Positions 48,186 to 57,409 of a stretch of DNA of 63,043 bases are shown here, piece by piece; within the stretch, counting starts at the first letter, position 1, and every line of letters starts with the position of its first letter. Source of the stretch: Thermoanaerobaculia bacterium (GTDB lineage Bacteria > Acidobacteriota > Thermoanaerobaculia > Multivoradales > J023); the NCBI GenBank assembly GCA_028066595.1, contig JALCBJ010000035.1:1-63043 (forward strand). Reading direction: 5' to 3'. The notes beneath the pieces were generated by a model, which did not search any database, was not told where the DNA came from, and saw only the letters and a list, made by a program, of their open reading frames with translations. The translations under genes and the position numbers were made by a program.

Positions 48186-48671
48186 TCAGCCTTCCGGGAT
48201 GAGCACGGTGTCGATCACGTGGATGACGCCGTTGGAGGTGACGATGTCGGTCTTCACGACGTTGGCCGAGCCGACCATTACACCGCTGCTTGTATCGATG
48301 CTGAGCGAGCCGCCTTGCACCGTGTCGAGAGAGCTGGCCGCGACGACATCGGACGCCAGGTTCTTGCCTGCCACCACGTGATACGTGAGGACGGCGGTCA
48401 GCTTCTCCTTGTCGGCGAGCAGCGCCTCGACGGTACCTTCGGGCAGCTTGGCGAACGCCTCGTCGGTGGGAGCGAATACGGTGAACGGACCGTCACCCTT
48501 GAGCGTGTCGACCAGACCAGCTGCTTTCACGGCGGTGACGAGCGTCTCGAAGCTGCCAGCAGCCACGGCGGTGTCGACGATGTCGTGACTCGCCATCTCC
48601 TTGTCGGCGGCAAAGGCGAGTCCAGCAAACAGGGAAAGGGCGAGGGTGAAAGTGAGAGTCTTGCGGATCAT
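48186..48671 (-). CDS. Secreted fasciclin (FAS1) domain protein
   Basis: 161 aa: a signal peptide ([16 protein letters not shown]) plus a single FAS1 domain. FAS1 landmarks are [17 protein letters not shown] (H1 region), L-T-Y-H-V-V-A-G-K, and [13 protein letters not shown]. The ATG at 48671 is chosen for the signal peptide; the longer frame to 48776 has none. FAS1 proteins mediate adhesion or bind small ligands in the periplasm or outside the cell. It is followed by a hairpin, so it is perhaps transcribed alone. Confidence 0.92.
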   Translation of the reverse strand: MIRKTLTFTLALSLFAGLAFAADKEMASHDIVDTAVAAGSFETLVTAVKAAGLVDTLKGDGPFTVFAPTDEAFAKLPEGTVEALLADKEKLTAVLTYHVVAGKNLASDVVAASSLDTVQGGSLSIDTSSGVMVGSANVVKTDIVTSNGVIHVIDTVLIPEG

Positions 48672-49083
48672 GATGTATTTCCTATCGAGGGGTTGAGTTC
48701 TTGAAGTGTCGCCATGTGAGGTATCGACTTGATGGAAGCACATCCGGCCGGGATGTCCCGCGAGGCCGGGCGGCATCTCGCGGTCGTCCCGTTCTTCGAC
48801 GTCAGGCCTTCGGCGGATTCAGCCGAACACTGAAAGCCTCAATATCGCCCTTGTCTCCACCTCCGACGCAGGCTCCCGACCCGCTGCGCCCACTGCATGC
48901 GCCAGCGTGTCGAGCTGCCGGGTGCATCAGACGGATTCGAGAACGAAGTCGATCGGTGGCGGATGGCACCGTCCGGATCGGTCCCTTCGATCCGTTCTTT
49001 GCCCCTATCTCATATTTTCTCACTTTTCATGCTATTCTAGCATTCTCCAATCACACTCAACGTCAGCCGAGCCGAGAGATTCC
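48672..49083. promoter_or_regulatory. Divergent region with AT-rich patch and dyad at 49029-49043
   Basis: 412 bp between the fasciclin gene and the ELWxxDGT giant. Bases 49006-49060 are strikingly AT-rich for this genome and contain ATGCTA-TTC-TAGCAT (49029-49043), a perfect 6-bp dyad about 40 bp before the giant gene's start. It may be the promoter or an operator for that gene. No conserved ORF is seen here, although the giant's frame stays open back to 48907. Confidence 0.4.
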
Positions 49084-52000
49084 ATGTCAGCCCAACCACG
49101 ACCCGACGCACCGGATCCGATGCTGTCCATTCACCGCTCTACTCGCGCCCGACCGACGCTTTGGCGTGTCGTAGTTCTCATCCTGGGCCTACCCGTCGCC
49201 GCGGCCGCGAATACGGAACTCGTCGCGGATCTCAGCCCTGGATCTGGAGCGGAGAGCTCGAACCCATCGCCAGCACCGCTGCTCGGAGCCCTCGACGCTT
49301 CCGAGCCGTACTACTTCTGGGCCAGCGACGAGACCTCCGGCCGGGAACTCTGGAAAACCGACGGCACGGAAGAAGGGACCCACCGGATCGTCGATCTCTG
49401 CCCCGGTCCCTGCGACGCGCGGGCACAGACTACCTTCGGCGGAGAGGTTCGGCGCACCACCCTGCCGGGGTTGCCGCTCCTCACGATCGCTGACGACGGC
49501 GCAACCGGATATCAGGTCTGGCGAATCGACAAGGGAGACGGTTCATCCCCGGCGACGGTGCGGCGATTGACCTCGCTCTGCACGACCGCAGGATCTCCTT
49601 GTGATCATCAACTCGGTTTCACCAGCCTCGCACTCGACGATGGACGCGTCGTCTTTTGGGTGCGAACCGCACCCTCTGGCTTCTCCGATGCTCAGGCCTG
49701 GGTGACCGACGGAACGGTCGAAGGCACTGGACCGCTGTGGGGCGCCACTTCACCCTGGCGCAACCCCTACCAATTCGTCCGCATCGGAAACGACGTGTTC
49801 TTCTTTGCCGACACGGTCGCCGGCCGGGAGGTCTATCGTACCGACGGCTCGGGAACAACGCCGACTCTCGCAGTCGGCGCCTGTCTCGAGGCCACCACGA
49901 GCTTTCAGGTTCTGGGTCGCGCCGGAGATCACCTTGTCTTCGAGCGAGACTGTCAGGGTCTGGGCCAGCGAGCTGAGTTCTGGACGACCCAGGGCACACC
50001 CGAAACCACCGCTCCCCTGGCGCCGGACTGCTTCGGATCGTGCGGCACCGTATTCTTTCGCACGGCCGAATCGGGCGGACGCTTCTACTTCGGAAGCGGG
50101 TCCAACCTCTGGACGACCGACGGCACCCCCGAGGGCACTCGACCGGCCGCGAACTTGCCGGGCGAGCTGCGATCGAGCCTCTTCCCCATCGCGGGTGGCA
50201 TCGCCTTTTTCGTGGGTCCGGCAGACTTCAGCTCTGACTACGCCCTGTACTGGATCGATGGCAGCTTCGCTGCCAACGACTCGCCCCGACCACTCGGCGT
50301 GAGTGGGACCTATCACACCACTTCGGTTGGAGAGGACCAGGTCTTTTTCATCAGATCCCATGGCCCCGGACCCAAGGCCTTCGTCACAGACGGTACGGCG
50401 GACGGTACGACGCCGATCGATCTCGGGGCGTCGTCCGCGACCCATCCAGGAGCGGACGGGGCCCGGTTCTACTTCCGGGGACGGACCTCCTCCACCGGGT
50501 CTGAGTTGTGGACCATCGCACCGGGAGCTGACTTCGCCGAACCACTGGCCGACCTTACCGGCACATCGGCAGGGTCGCGTATCCGGAACTTGACCGATCG
50601 CGGGCCCGATCTCCTCTTCACTGCGGCGGGCGTGGCGAACACTACGAGCGACATCTGGTCCACCGACGGTACAACCGACGGCACGGCTCCTGTCGTGGGC
50701 TCCGATTCATCCACGCCACTTCTCTCGATCCGAGACTGGTCCCTGGAATCCCACCGATTCGGCGACGTGCTCTTTTTCGGCGCATCGGATGTCGCATCAG
50801 GAGTCGAGCCGTGGCTGTGGGATGGCGGCGATGCCAGGCTGCTCGCCGATCTGGCACTCGACATCCCTGCCAACGTTACACCGGACTCGTTTCCGCGAGA
50901 ACCCGTGGAGTTCGGTGATCGCGTCTTCTTCTTCGCCGACCAGGGCATGGGCCAGAAGATCTGGTCTACCGATCTCACGACGGGCGGCACTGAGCTACTG
51001 ATCGATATCGACCCCACCTGGTTCAACGATCGATTCGGCTGCGGCGTCTGCAGTCCGCCTTCGCCATATCCGACCCTTTTCTCCCCCATCTACCCACGTG
51101 GTCTGACGGTCGTCGGCCATCACATGGTCTTTTCCGCCCGCACCGACGAACACGGAGGCGAGCTCTGGCGCAGCGATGGCACCAGCGAAGGGACTGAGCT
51201 CCTCCTCGACCTGCTTCCGGGGGAAGAAGGAAGCGCACCGTCGGTGTTTCGCCGCGCAGGGCCTTGGATCTACTTCCTGGCTCGCGGCGCCGATGCCGGA
51301 CCCCTACCGCACTCCTCGATTCGTAATATCGACGTCTGGCGCACCGATGGCACCGCGGCGGGGACGTCTCGCCTCGCCAGGCTGCCGATCTCGTGGAGTA
51401 CCTTCGTCGAGGAATCGGAAGCGATTCAGATGGTCGCGTTCGGAACTTCGATGGCCTTGGCTCCGGGCCCCCAGCCCTCGCCCTTCGTCCCTCGCTTGGG
51501 AAGCCTCTGGATCTTCGACGCCGCAGGCGGCGTGACCGAGATCGAGCTTGCCCGCAAGGCGTCAGACCTCGTCGCCGCAGGAGACCGTTTGTACTTCGTC
51601 TCCGGCGATGCCGAGGAAGGCACCGAGCTTTGGCATACCGACGGCACCGCGGTGGGGACGTCTCGCTTCGCCATTCGGCCGGGACCGCTCGGCTCGTCTC
51701 CTCGATCTCTCGTCCTGCGCGACACCCCGGAGGAACGTAGCCTCTTCTTCGGCGCCATCGGCGACACCGACTCGGCTCGACGTGGTCACGAATTGTGGCG
51801 CTTGCCTTTGGACGAGGCCTACCTGCCGGCCGGGCAGCCGACTCTGGCTGCAGATATTCGACCGGGACCGGCATCTTCCAGTCCGGACCAGCTCGCTTTC
51901 GGAGGCTCGGACGCTCGCCTGTTCTTCGAAGCGGACGACGGCGTTCATGGGCGTGAGTTGTGGGCGCACGATGCGGGTACGCCAACGGAACGTTGCCGGT

Positions 52001-52818
52001 CCGACTCCCACACCGCCTGCATCGGCGACCGTTTTCGATTGCGTGTCACCTATCAGGCGACGCCCGGAGGCCCCGAGGAACGAGCCAACACAGTGCCTGC
52101 TGGGGTGACCTCGGACATCGACGACACCGTCTTCTTCACGTTTTTCTCCGAGGAGAATCTCGAGCTGGCGATCAAAATCCTCGACGGCACCACGATCAAC
52201 GATCATCACTGGATCTACTACGGTGCCCTCTCCGACAGGGCGTACACCATTACCGCGGAAGATCTCGAGACCGGTACCGTCCGCGTCTTCGAGAACCCCT
52301 CTGGGACGTTCTGCGGCAATGCCGACGTCCTGGCATTCCCCGCTGCAGCGGCCGACGAGATCGTCGCGGACGCCGCCGACGGTTCGATCGAACCTGCGCG
52401 TCTATCGGCCCCGTCCCAACAGACTTCAGCTACACAAACTCCAGCCACGTTGGATCGAAGTCTGGCTGCTTCGGAATCACCGCCCGGTGCCTGTCGCGAC
52501 CTGCCGGGCACCCTCTGCTTCTACGACCGTTTCGAGGTTTCTGCCTCCTGGGCGACTGCTATGGACGCGGGCTCGGCGACACCGATCCCGTACAGCTCGG
52601 AGACAGGAATGTTCTGGTTCTTCGGCGAGGACAACGTCGAGCTGGTCGTAAAGCTCCTCGATGGCACGACCATCAACGGCAAGCACTGGCTCTTCTACGG
52701 GGCACTGTCGGACGTGGAGTACGAGATAAAGATCTACGACACCGTGAGCGGCACGACACGGGTCTATCGGAATGAGCGGGGCAATCTGTGCGGCGGGGCC
52801 GACGTCGCTGCGCTCTAG
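49084..52818 (+). CDS. Giant secreted ELWxxDGT-repeat protein with two C-terminal acidobacterial-type domains
   Basis: A 1244-aa protein. The ATG at 49084 is chosen because a signal peptide follows (V-V-V-L-I-L-G-L-P-V-A-A-A-A). Residues ~40-965 carry about a dozen ELWxxDGT repeats (ELWKTDGTEEGT, QAWVTDGTVEGT, NLWTTDGTPEGT, KAFVTDGTADGT, DIWSTDGTTDGT, ELWRSDGTSEGT, DVWRTDGTAAGT, ELWHTDGTAVGT), separated by segments with G-x-x-x-x-F-x-A-x-D; this suggests one or two beta-propellers. The last ~275 residues hold two copies of a ~110-residue domain (see the separate entry). Probably exported to the surface for binding or adhesion. Its 3' end overlaps the convergent BKACE gene by 4 bp. Confidence 0.85.
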   Translation: MSAQPRPDAPDPMLSIHRSTRARPTLWRVVVLILGLPVAAAANTELVADLSPGSGAESSNPSPAPLLGALDASEPYYFWASDETSGRELWKTDGTEEGTHRIVDLCPGPCDARAQTTFGGEVRRTTLPGLPLLTIADDGATGYQVWRIDKGDGSSPATVRRLTSLCTTAGSPCDHQLGFTSLALDDGRVVFWVRTAPSGFSDAQAWVTDGTVEGTGPLWGATSPWRNPYQFVRIGNDVFFFADTVAGREVYRTDGSGTTPTLAVGACLEATTSFQVLGRAGDHLVFERDCQGLGQRAEFWTTQGTPETTAPLAPDCFGSCGTVFFRTAESGGRFYFGSGSNLWTTDGTPEGTRPAANLPGELRSSLFPIAGGIAFFVGPADFSSDYALYWIDGSFAANDSPRPLGVSGTYHTTSVGEDQVFFIRSHGPGPKAFVTDGTADGTTPIDLGASSATHPGADGARFYFRGRTSSTGSELWTIAPGADFAEPLADLTGTSAGSRIRNLTDRGPDLLFTAAGVANTTSDIWSTDGTTDGTAPVVGSDSSTPLLSIRDWSLESHRFGDVLFFGASDVASGVEPWLWDGGDARLLADLALDIPANVTPDSFPREPVEFGDRVFFFADQGMGQKIWSTDLTTGGTELLIDIDPTWFNDRFGCGVCSPPSPYPTLFSPIYPRGLTVVGHHMVFSARTDEHGGELWRSDGTSEGTELLLDLLPGEEGSAPSVFRRAGPWIYFLARGADAGPLPHSSIRNIDVWRTDGTAAGTSRLARLPISWSTFVEESEAIQMVAFGTSMALAPGPQPSPFVPRLGSLWIFDAAGGVTEIELARKASDLVAAGDRLYFVSGDAEEGTELWHTDGTAVGTSRFAIRPGPLGSSPRSLVLRDTPEERSLFFGAIGDTDSARRGHELWRLPLDEAYLPAGQPTLAADIRPGPASSSPDQLAFGGSDARLFFEADDGVHGRELWAHDAGTPTERCRSDSHTACIGDRFRLRVTYQATPGGPEERANTVPAGVTSDIDDTVFFTFFSEENLELAIKILDGTTINDHHWIYYGALSDRAYTITAEDLETGTVRVFENPSGTFCGNADVLAFPAAAADEIVADAADGSIEPARLSAPSQQTSATQTPATLDRSLAASESPPGACRDLPGTLCFYDRFEVSASWATAMDAGSATPIPYSSETGMFWFFGEDNVELVVKLLDGTTINGKHWLFYGALSDVEYEIKIYDTVSGTTRVYRNERGNLCGGADVAAL
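51994..52815 (+). repeat. Two diverged copies of a ~110-residue C-terminal domain
   Basis: Copy 1 (51994-52338) and copy 2 (52492-52815) each begin with Cys, then a short loop and D-R-F-[RE]-[LV], share F-[FW]-F-[FE]-x-E-[ED]-N-[LV]-E-L-x-[IV]-K-[IL]-L-D-G-T-T-I-N, then H-W-[IL]-[YF]-Y-G-A-L-S-D, T-x-R-V-[FY]-x-N and C-G-[NG]-A-D-V-[LA]-A. Similar tails recur in secreted proteins of Acidobacteria in my experience of the group. The predicted fold is a beta-sandwich; the function is unknown. The 51-residue linker between copies is Thr/Ala/Ser-rich. Confidence 0.8.
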
Positions 52819-53723
52819 GAACCAGCGGGCAGCCCAAATTTGGTCCGCGCATCGGTCGCTGACGCAGGCTCTCGACCCGCCGCGCGTGCTGTACCAGCCA
52901 GCGCTTCGATCAGTTCGCCGTTGGACTCGGCCTTCGATCCATCGGGTAGGTAGAACGTGTCCTCGAGACCCGTGCGCAGCGAGCCCCCGAGCTCGGCGGT
53001 CCTGCGGTGGACGTCCCAGACCTCTTGGCGACCGATCACCGTCGTCTGCCAGTGCACTCCATCGGCGATCCACTCCGGCAGGCGCGGAACCAGGTAGTCC
53101 AGTAGGTCCGAATCGGCCGGCATTCCGGAGGCCACACCGAGAACGAGATTGACGAGTGGCGTCTGATCCTGAGGGAGCAGTCCGTTCTGCAGGTAGAGAC
53201 CCGCGGAGCGAACGATGCCGACATCGAAGCATTCGAGCTCGGGTCGGGTTGCGGTCTCGGCCATGGCATCGAGAAAGGCCGCTACCTTGGCGACGGGATT
53301 GTCGAACAACAAAGGCGGCCAGGCCCAGGAACCATCGGAGCGGGTCTTCAAGTAGTTGAGGCTGCCGGCGTTGCAGGCCGCGATCTCCGGACGCAGCCGT
53401 CGCAAACAACCCAGCGGGCCCGCGATGTCGGCACCGACCACACCCGTGGTCATGTTGAGTATCACCCCGCGGCACGCGTCGCGGATCGCGTCGGCAATCT
53501 CCAGGGCCACCTCGGGGTCCCACGACGGCAGGTGACCCTTCCCCGGCTCTTGTCGCCGGAAGTGGACGTGCATCACCGTGGCTCCGGCGTCCCAAGCCCG
53601 CCGGGCCTCCGAGGCCATCTCCTCGGGAGTCACCGGAACCGGATGCTGAGCAGCATCCGTCAGGACCCCGGTGAGAGCGCAGGTCAGGACGACTCTCTTC
53701 GGATCGCCGGCTGCGGCGCTCAT
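52815..53723 (-). CDS. BKACE family beta-keto acid cleavage enzyme (Kce-like, DUF849)
   Basis: A 302-aa TIM-barrel enzyme. BKACE proteins are zinc-dependent and join a beta-keto acid with acetyl-CoA to give acetoacetate and a CoA ester; Kce acts on 3-keto-5-aminohexanoate in lysine fermentation. Here the metal ligands are visible: His52 and His54 in M-H-V-H-F-R, and Glu254 in T-G-L-E-D. The start V-V-L-T-C-A-L-T-G and G-A-T-V-M-H-V-H are typical. No other lysine-fermentation genes are present. It overlaps the ABC exporter adaptor gene by 4 bp (ATGA) and is the last gene of that operon. The exact substrate is unknown; BKACE specificities are broad. Confidence 0.88.
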   Translation of the reverse strand: MSAAAGDPKRVVLTCALTGVLTDAAQHPVPVTPEEMASEARRAWDAGATVMHVHFRRQEPGKGHLPSWDPEVALEIADAIRDACRGVILNMTTGVVGADIAGPLGCLRRLRPEIAACNAGSLNYLKTRSDGSWAWPPLLFDNPVAKVAAFLDAMAETATRPELECFDVGIVRSAGLYLQNGLLPQDQTPLVNLVLGVASGMPADSDLLDYLVPRLPEWIADGVHWQTTVIGRQEVWDVHRRTAELGGSLRTGLEDTFYLPDGSKAESNGELIEALAGTARAAGREPASATDARTKFGLPAGS

Positions 53724-55000
53724 TCCTCGGTCCGCTGCTCCACGCCGACACCTTCCGCCACCTCGTCGGATGGGTGGACCAGGATCTGCTCACCTTCCGC
53801 GATCCCCGACAGGATCTCTGCTTCCAGACCGTTTCGCTGGCCGACCTCGACCGGTCTCAGATGGGCCTCACCGTCGGACACCGTGAAGGCCGCCCAACCA
53901 TCTTCGTGACGGAAGAGCGCGCTGGTGGGAATCTTCGTGACCTCCTCGTCGCGCCAGATCACGACCTGAACCTCCACGCGGTAGCCGTCTCCCAGGGCCT
54001 CCCAGGCCTCCCGCGGGTCGGCGAAGTCGATGATCACGTTGACCCGCTGCTCCTCGACCCCAAGGGCCGAGATCTTGGTGAAACCCGACGGCTCCACGCG
54101 CCGGACTTCGCCGACGAGGCGATTCTCGCCACCCCACTGCTCGATGTACACCGGGTCGCCGGGATCGATCCGCACGGCATCGGTCGACAGAAAGTCGGCG
54201 ACAATCTCGAGGCGGGACGGGTCGGCCACCACGAGCAAGACCTCCCCAGCCTGCACGACGGACTCGCTCTCGCGGCGGCGGTTCAACACCACACCATCCA
54301 CCGGCGACGTCAAGATCATCGGATCCTGACCTCCTGCAGAGGCGCCACTGGCGGCACTGGAATGGGTCAAGGTCGCCTGCGCCACTTCCAACTCGTGCTC
54401 GCCGGTTTCGAGACGGAATTTCGCCGCCTCCACCGCCCGCTGCCGCGTCTTCAGGTTCAGCTCCGCGCTGTCGAGACGCTCGCGGGACACGATTTCGTCC
54501 TCCGCCAAGTGGAGGATCCGATTCAGCTCCGCCTCGGCGAAATCGAGCTCGGCACGGGTTCTCTCCAACTCCGCGCTCGCCTGTCCTCGAGCGGCGCGCG
54601 CCGCCCGCACCCTGGCCTCCGCTTCGGCTCGGCTCCGAGCGTCCAGGAGAACCGGTGCAGCCGGTTGGAACGTGGCCAGTACGGTGGTGTCTGCGACCAC
54701 AGGATCGCCCGGCTCCAACTCGATTCGCAGGATTCGACCAGCCAGCGGGGCCGATACCTCGTAGCGCTCACGCACCCTGGTCTCGCCCTCCTCGTCGAGT
54801 GTGACCTCGAGAGCGCCACGGGAGACCACGGCGAAGTCGGCCGGCACGGGTTTGGGCTGGAAGGCCCAAGCCAGCATCGCTACGAGGGCCAGAGCGCCCA
54901 GCACGAGGAGGATATTTCGTCGCCGGGCGCGCCTACCGGCTCGGTCGGCGCCCTTCGTACCATTCTTGCCAGAACTCGCGGAATCTGTAGACATCATCAT
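53720..55000 (-). CDS. HlyD-family adaptor of the second ABC exporter
   Basis: A 426-aa adaptor. Three consecutive ATGs open the frame; the third (54994) is best placed after A-G-A-G-A. A basic N-terminus is followed by one TM (N-I-L-L-V-L-G-A-L-A-L-V-A-M-L-A-W), lipoyl halves (Y-E-V-S-A-P-L-A-G-R-I-L-R-I and L-T-S-P-V-D-G-V-V-L-N), a long Ala/Arg/Glu coiled-coil hairpin (~residues 115-215), and barrel domains with I-P-T-S-A-L-F-R. It lies between the permease (31 bp upstream) and BKACE (4-bp overlap) genes. No outer-membrane channel gene is linked. Confidence 0.88.
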   Translation of the reverse strand: MMMSTDSASSGKNGTKGADRAGRRARRRNILLVLGALALVAMLAWAFQPKPVPADFAVVSRGALEVTLDEEGETRVRERYEVSAPLAGRILRIELEPGDPVVADTTVLATFQPAAPVLLDARSRAEAEARVRAARAARGQASAELERTRAELDFAEAELNRILHLAEDEIVSRERLDSAELNLKTRQRAVEAAKFRLETGEHELEVAQATLTHSSAASGASAGGQDPMILTSPVDGVVLNRRRESESVVQAGEVLLVVADPSRLEIVADFLSTDAVRIDPGDPVYIEQWGGENRLVGEVRRVEPSGFTKISALGVEEQRVNVIIDFADPREAWEALGDGYRVEVQVVIWRDEEVTKIPTSALFRHEDGWAAFTVSDGEAHLRPVEVGQRNGLEAEILSGIAEGEQILVHPSDEVAEGVGVEQRTEE

Positions 55001-55031
55001 TCTCTGAGTATCTTTCTCGACGTCTCGGACG

Positions 55032-57395
55032 TCATTCTCTGGTCTTCAAGACCTCGACCAGGTCGAGGTGATCGAGCCGGCGGCGCACCGCCAAACCGGA
55101 CAGCGTCGCGGAAGCCAGGACCACCAGCACCGATGTGGCATAGGTGCGGCTCGACACCGCGAGCGGGAAGCGAAAGAGCTCGTTGTCGAAAGAGCTCACC
55201 ATCAAAGCGGCAAAACCATAGCCTGCCAACATGCCGAGGGGTAGGGCGAGGAGCATCACGGCGGCCAGCTCTCCGAGCAAGATACTGCTGATCTCGCCAC
55301 GAGAGAAACCCAAAACCCGCAGCGACGCCAGCTCCCGACTCCGTTCTGACAAGGCGATGCGCGCCGCGTTGTAGACCACACCGATCGTGATGATGGAAGC
55401 GAAGAGAATGTTGAAGAAGATGAAGATCCCCATCGTCTCGTCCATCTGCTGATTGAAGGCATCGAGCGCGGCCGACTTCAACGCAACGCCCGCGACAGCG
55501 GGAATGTTCTTCAACTGCTCATAGAGCTCGTTCTGGAAGCGCTGGTCGATCTGGAGGTAGGCGCCCGAAAGGATGCCGCCTTCACGCATCAGATCGCGCA
55601 ACGCGTCGACGTTCATGTAGATCTGGGTGCCCATGAACTCGTCCACCAGATCGACCACGACGGCTCGACGCACCGGACGCGTGCCTTCGAGGACTTCCAG
55701 GGTCACCTCTTGCCCGCGCTGGATGCCTAGGATCTTCGCCAGCACCTCGGTCATCATCAAACCGTTCGGCGGTAGCTCCCGCGCCTGCAGATCCGAGCCC
55801 ACGATGCGCTGCAGGCGAGCATCGCCTTCGAGACCAGTGATCGAAGTCTGACGCGTACGGTGTCCAGCTCGCAGACGCACCGGCACGGCTCGGAGAGCTT
55901 CGGCGTGGATCACCCCAGGCAAGCGGTGCACCTCGTGCAGAGCCTGCGCGGAGCGCGGCTCGACGAAGCTCACCGTCACGTCCTGGCGCTGGGCCACGTA
56001 GAACTGGGAATCGAGCAGGAGATCGATCGCGTCGAGGAAAAACAGGCCGATCACCAGCAGCCCGCCCGACGCGGCCACGCCGGCCACCGAGGCGAAGGTG
56101 CGGAACGGACGCTTCTCCAGATTCCGCATCACCATGCGGGTAGCCGGCGACAGCAGCTTGCCGAGGCCCAACCGTTCCATCAATGTCGTTCGAAACCGGG
56201 CCGGCGGCTCGGGCCGCATGGCCTCCGCAGGTGGCAGCGCCACAGCGACCCTCACTGAGCTGAAGGCGCCGGCAATCGCGGCACCGACGCTGATGAGAAG
56301 CGCTCCGGTGACCACGTCGGGCGACAGCTGGTACGCGAGGAAGGGGAACCGGAAGTAGTCGTTGTACATACCGATCATCCCCAACCCGAGCCAGCGCCCC
56401 AAGAAAACCCCCGCGACGCTACCGGAGGCGGAGATGAGCAAGCTCCAGGCCGAATAGTGAAAGCCCACCTCGCGATTGGAGTAGCCCAGTGCTTTGAGCG
56501 CAGCGATCTGCTCCCGCTGCACCGAAACGATGCGGGTGAGGACGACGTTGAGCAGAAACGCCGCAACGGCGAGGAAGATCATCGGCGTGATCATTCCGAA
56601 GCCCTTGAGCTGGTTGAGCTCGTTGTCGAGATACCAGGCCGAGATCTGCAGGGATCGCGGCATCGCACCCAAGCCACCGTAGGGCTCGAGCAAGGAATCG
56701 ACCCGCGCGATGACCTCGTCCTCCTGCGCGCCGGGCATGGTGCGTAGTACCACGTCGTTGAAGCCGCCTTCCATGTCGAAAGCAGCTGCGAGCGGCTCGT
56801 GGGCCATCCAGAAGATGCCGAAACGAGCGTCGTCGGGCATCAGGTCGCCCGGACGAATGGTGTACACGTACTCGGGAGAAAGGGCGACGCCGACGATATC
56901 CAGCTCTCGCCGGCGACCGTTGATCACCGCCGTCACCGAGTCGCCTGGCCCGATCTCCCGGGCCAGAGCGAAGCCCTCGGATACCAAGACTTCGTCGCGC
57001 CGACCGGGCTCGAGGTAGCGACCCTGCAGCAGCACGAGGTCGTTGATCATCGGCTGGCGGGCCTCTGGAATCGAGACGAGCCGCCCGGTGATGGGCTCGG
57101 TGGCTCCCTCCACGTCGAGTGTGACGTCCGCCACCACCCGTGTGCGGACGCCAGAAACCCCGGCGATTTCCGCCAGTCGCGGCGCCAGATGGTTGGGAGC
57201 TCGCTTCGCCATGGCGAAGACGTCGGCCATGCGATAGCGGTCGTAGTAGGTGTCGCGAGTCCGTTCCAACGACACGAAGGTCGAGAAGTAGGTGATGAAC
57301 ATCGCGACGCCCACACCGATCACCGCGGCGATGGCGAAGGCCTGACCCTTGATCTGCCAGAGGTCGCGGAGCAGCTTGCGGTGGATGGCGCGCAT
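55032..57395 (-). CDS. Two-module FtsX-like ABC permease
   Basis: A 787-aa permease with duplicated FtsX architecture. The ATG at 57395 begins M-R-A-I-H-R-K-L-L-R-D-L-W-Q-I-K-G-Q before TM1; the ORF extends upstream but there it overlaps the ATPase gene. The first module has a ~220-residue periplasmic core and TMs with V-S-V-Q-R-E-Q-I-A-A-L-K-A-L-G-Y; the second module repeats N-L-E-K-R-P-F-R-T-F-A-S and ends with S-E-R-S-R-E-L-A-S-L-R-V-L-G-F and V-L-K-T-R-E. One gene thus supplies both halves, in contrast to the two separate permeases at 42369-44713. It lies 14 bp after the ATPase gene. Confidence 0.9.
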   Translation of the reverse strand: MRAIHRKLLRDLWQIKGQAFAIAAVIGVGVAMFITYFSTFVSLERTRDTYYDRYRMADVFAMAKRAPNHLAPRLAEIAGVSGVRTRVVADVTLDVEGATEPITGRLVSIPEARQPMINDLVLLQGRYLEPGRRDEVLVSEGFALAREIGPGDSVTAVINGRRRELDIVGVALSPEYVYTIRPGDLMPDDARFGIFWMAHEPLAAAFDMEGGFNDVVLRTMPGAQEDEVIARVDSLLEPYGGLGAMPRSLQISAWYLDNELNQLKGFGMITPMIFLAVAAFLLNVVLTRIVSVQREQIAALKALGYSNREVGFHYSAWSLLISASGSVAGVFLGRWLGLGMIGMYNDYFRFPFLAYQLSPDVVTGALLISVGAAIAGAFSSVRVAVALPPAEAMRPEPPARFRTTLMERLGLGKLLSPATRMVMRNLEKRPFRTFASVAGVAASGGLLVIGLFFLDAIDLLLDSQFYVAQRQDVTVSFVEPRSAQALHEVHRLPGVIHAEALRAVPVRLRAGHRTRQTSITGLEGDARLQRIVGSDLQARELPPNGLMMTEVLAKILGIQRGQEVTLEVLEGTRPVRRAVVVDLVDEFMGTQIYMNVDALRDLMREGGILSGAYLQIDQRFQNELYEQLKNIPAVAGVALKSAALDAFNQQMDETMGIFIFFNILFASIITIGVVYNAARIALSERSRELASLRVLGFSRGEISSILLGELAAVMLLALPLGMLAGYGFAALMVSSFDNELFRFPLAVSSRTYATSVLVVLASATLSGLAVRRRLDHLDLVEVLKTRE

Positions 57396-57409
57396 GGGGA
57401 ACTCGATTG

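Noticed and set aside
48907..49083. N-terminal extension of the ELWxxDGT protein
   Set aside because: It includes an AT-rich likely promoter patch and gives no signal peptide at the terminus.
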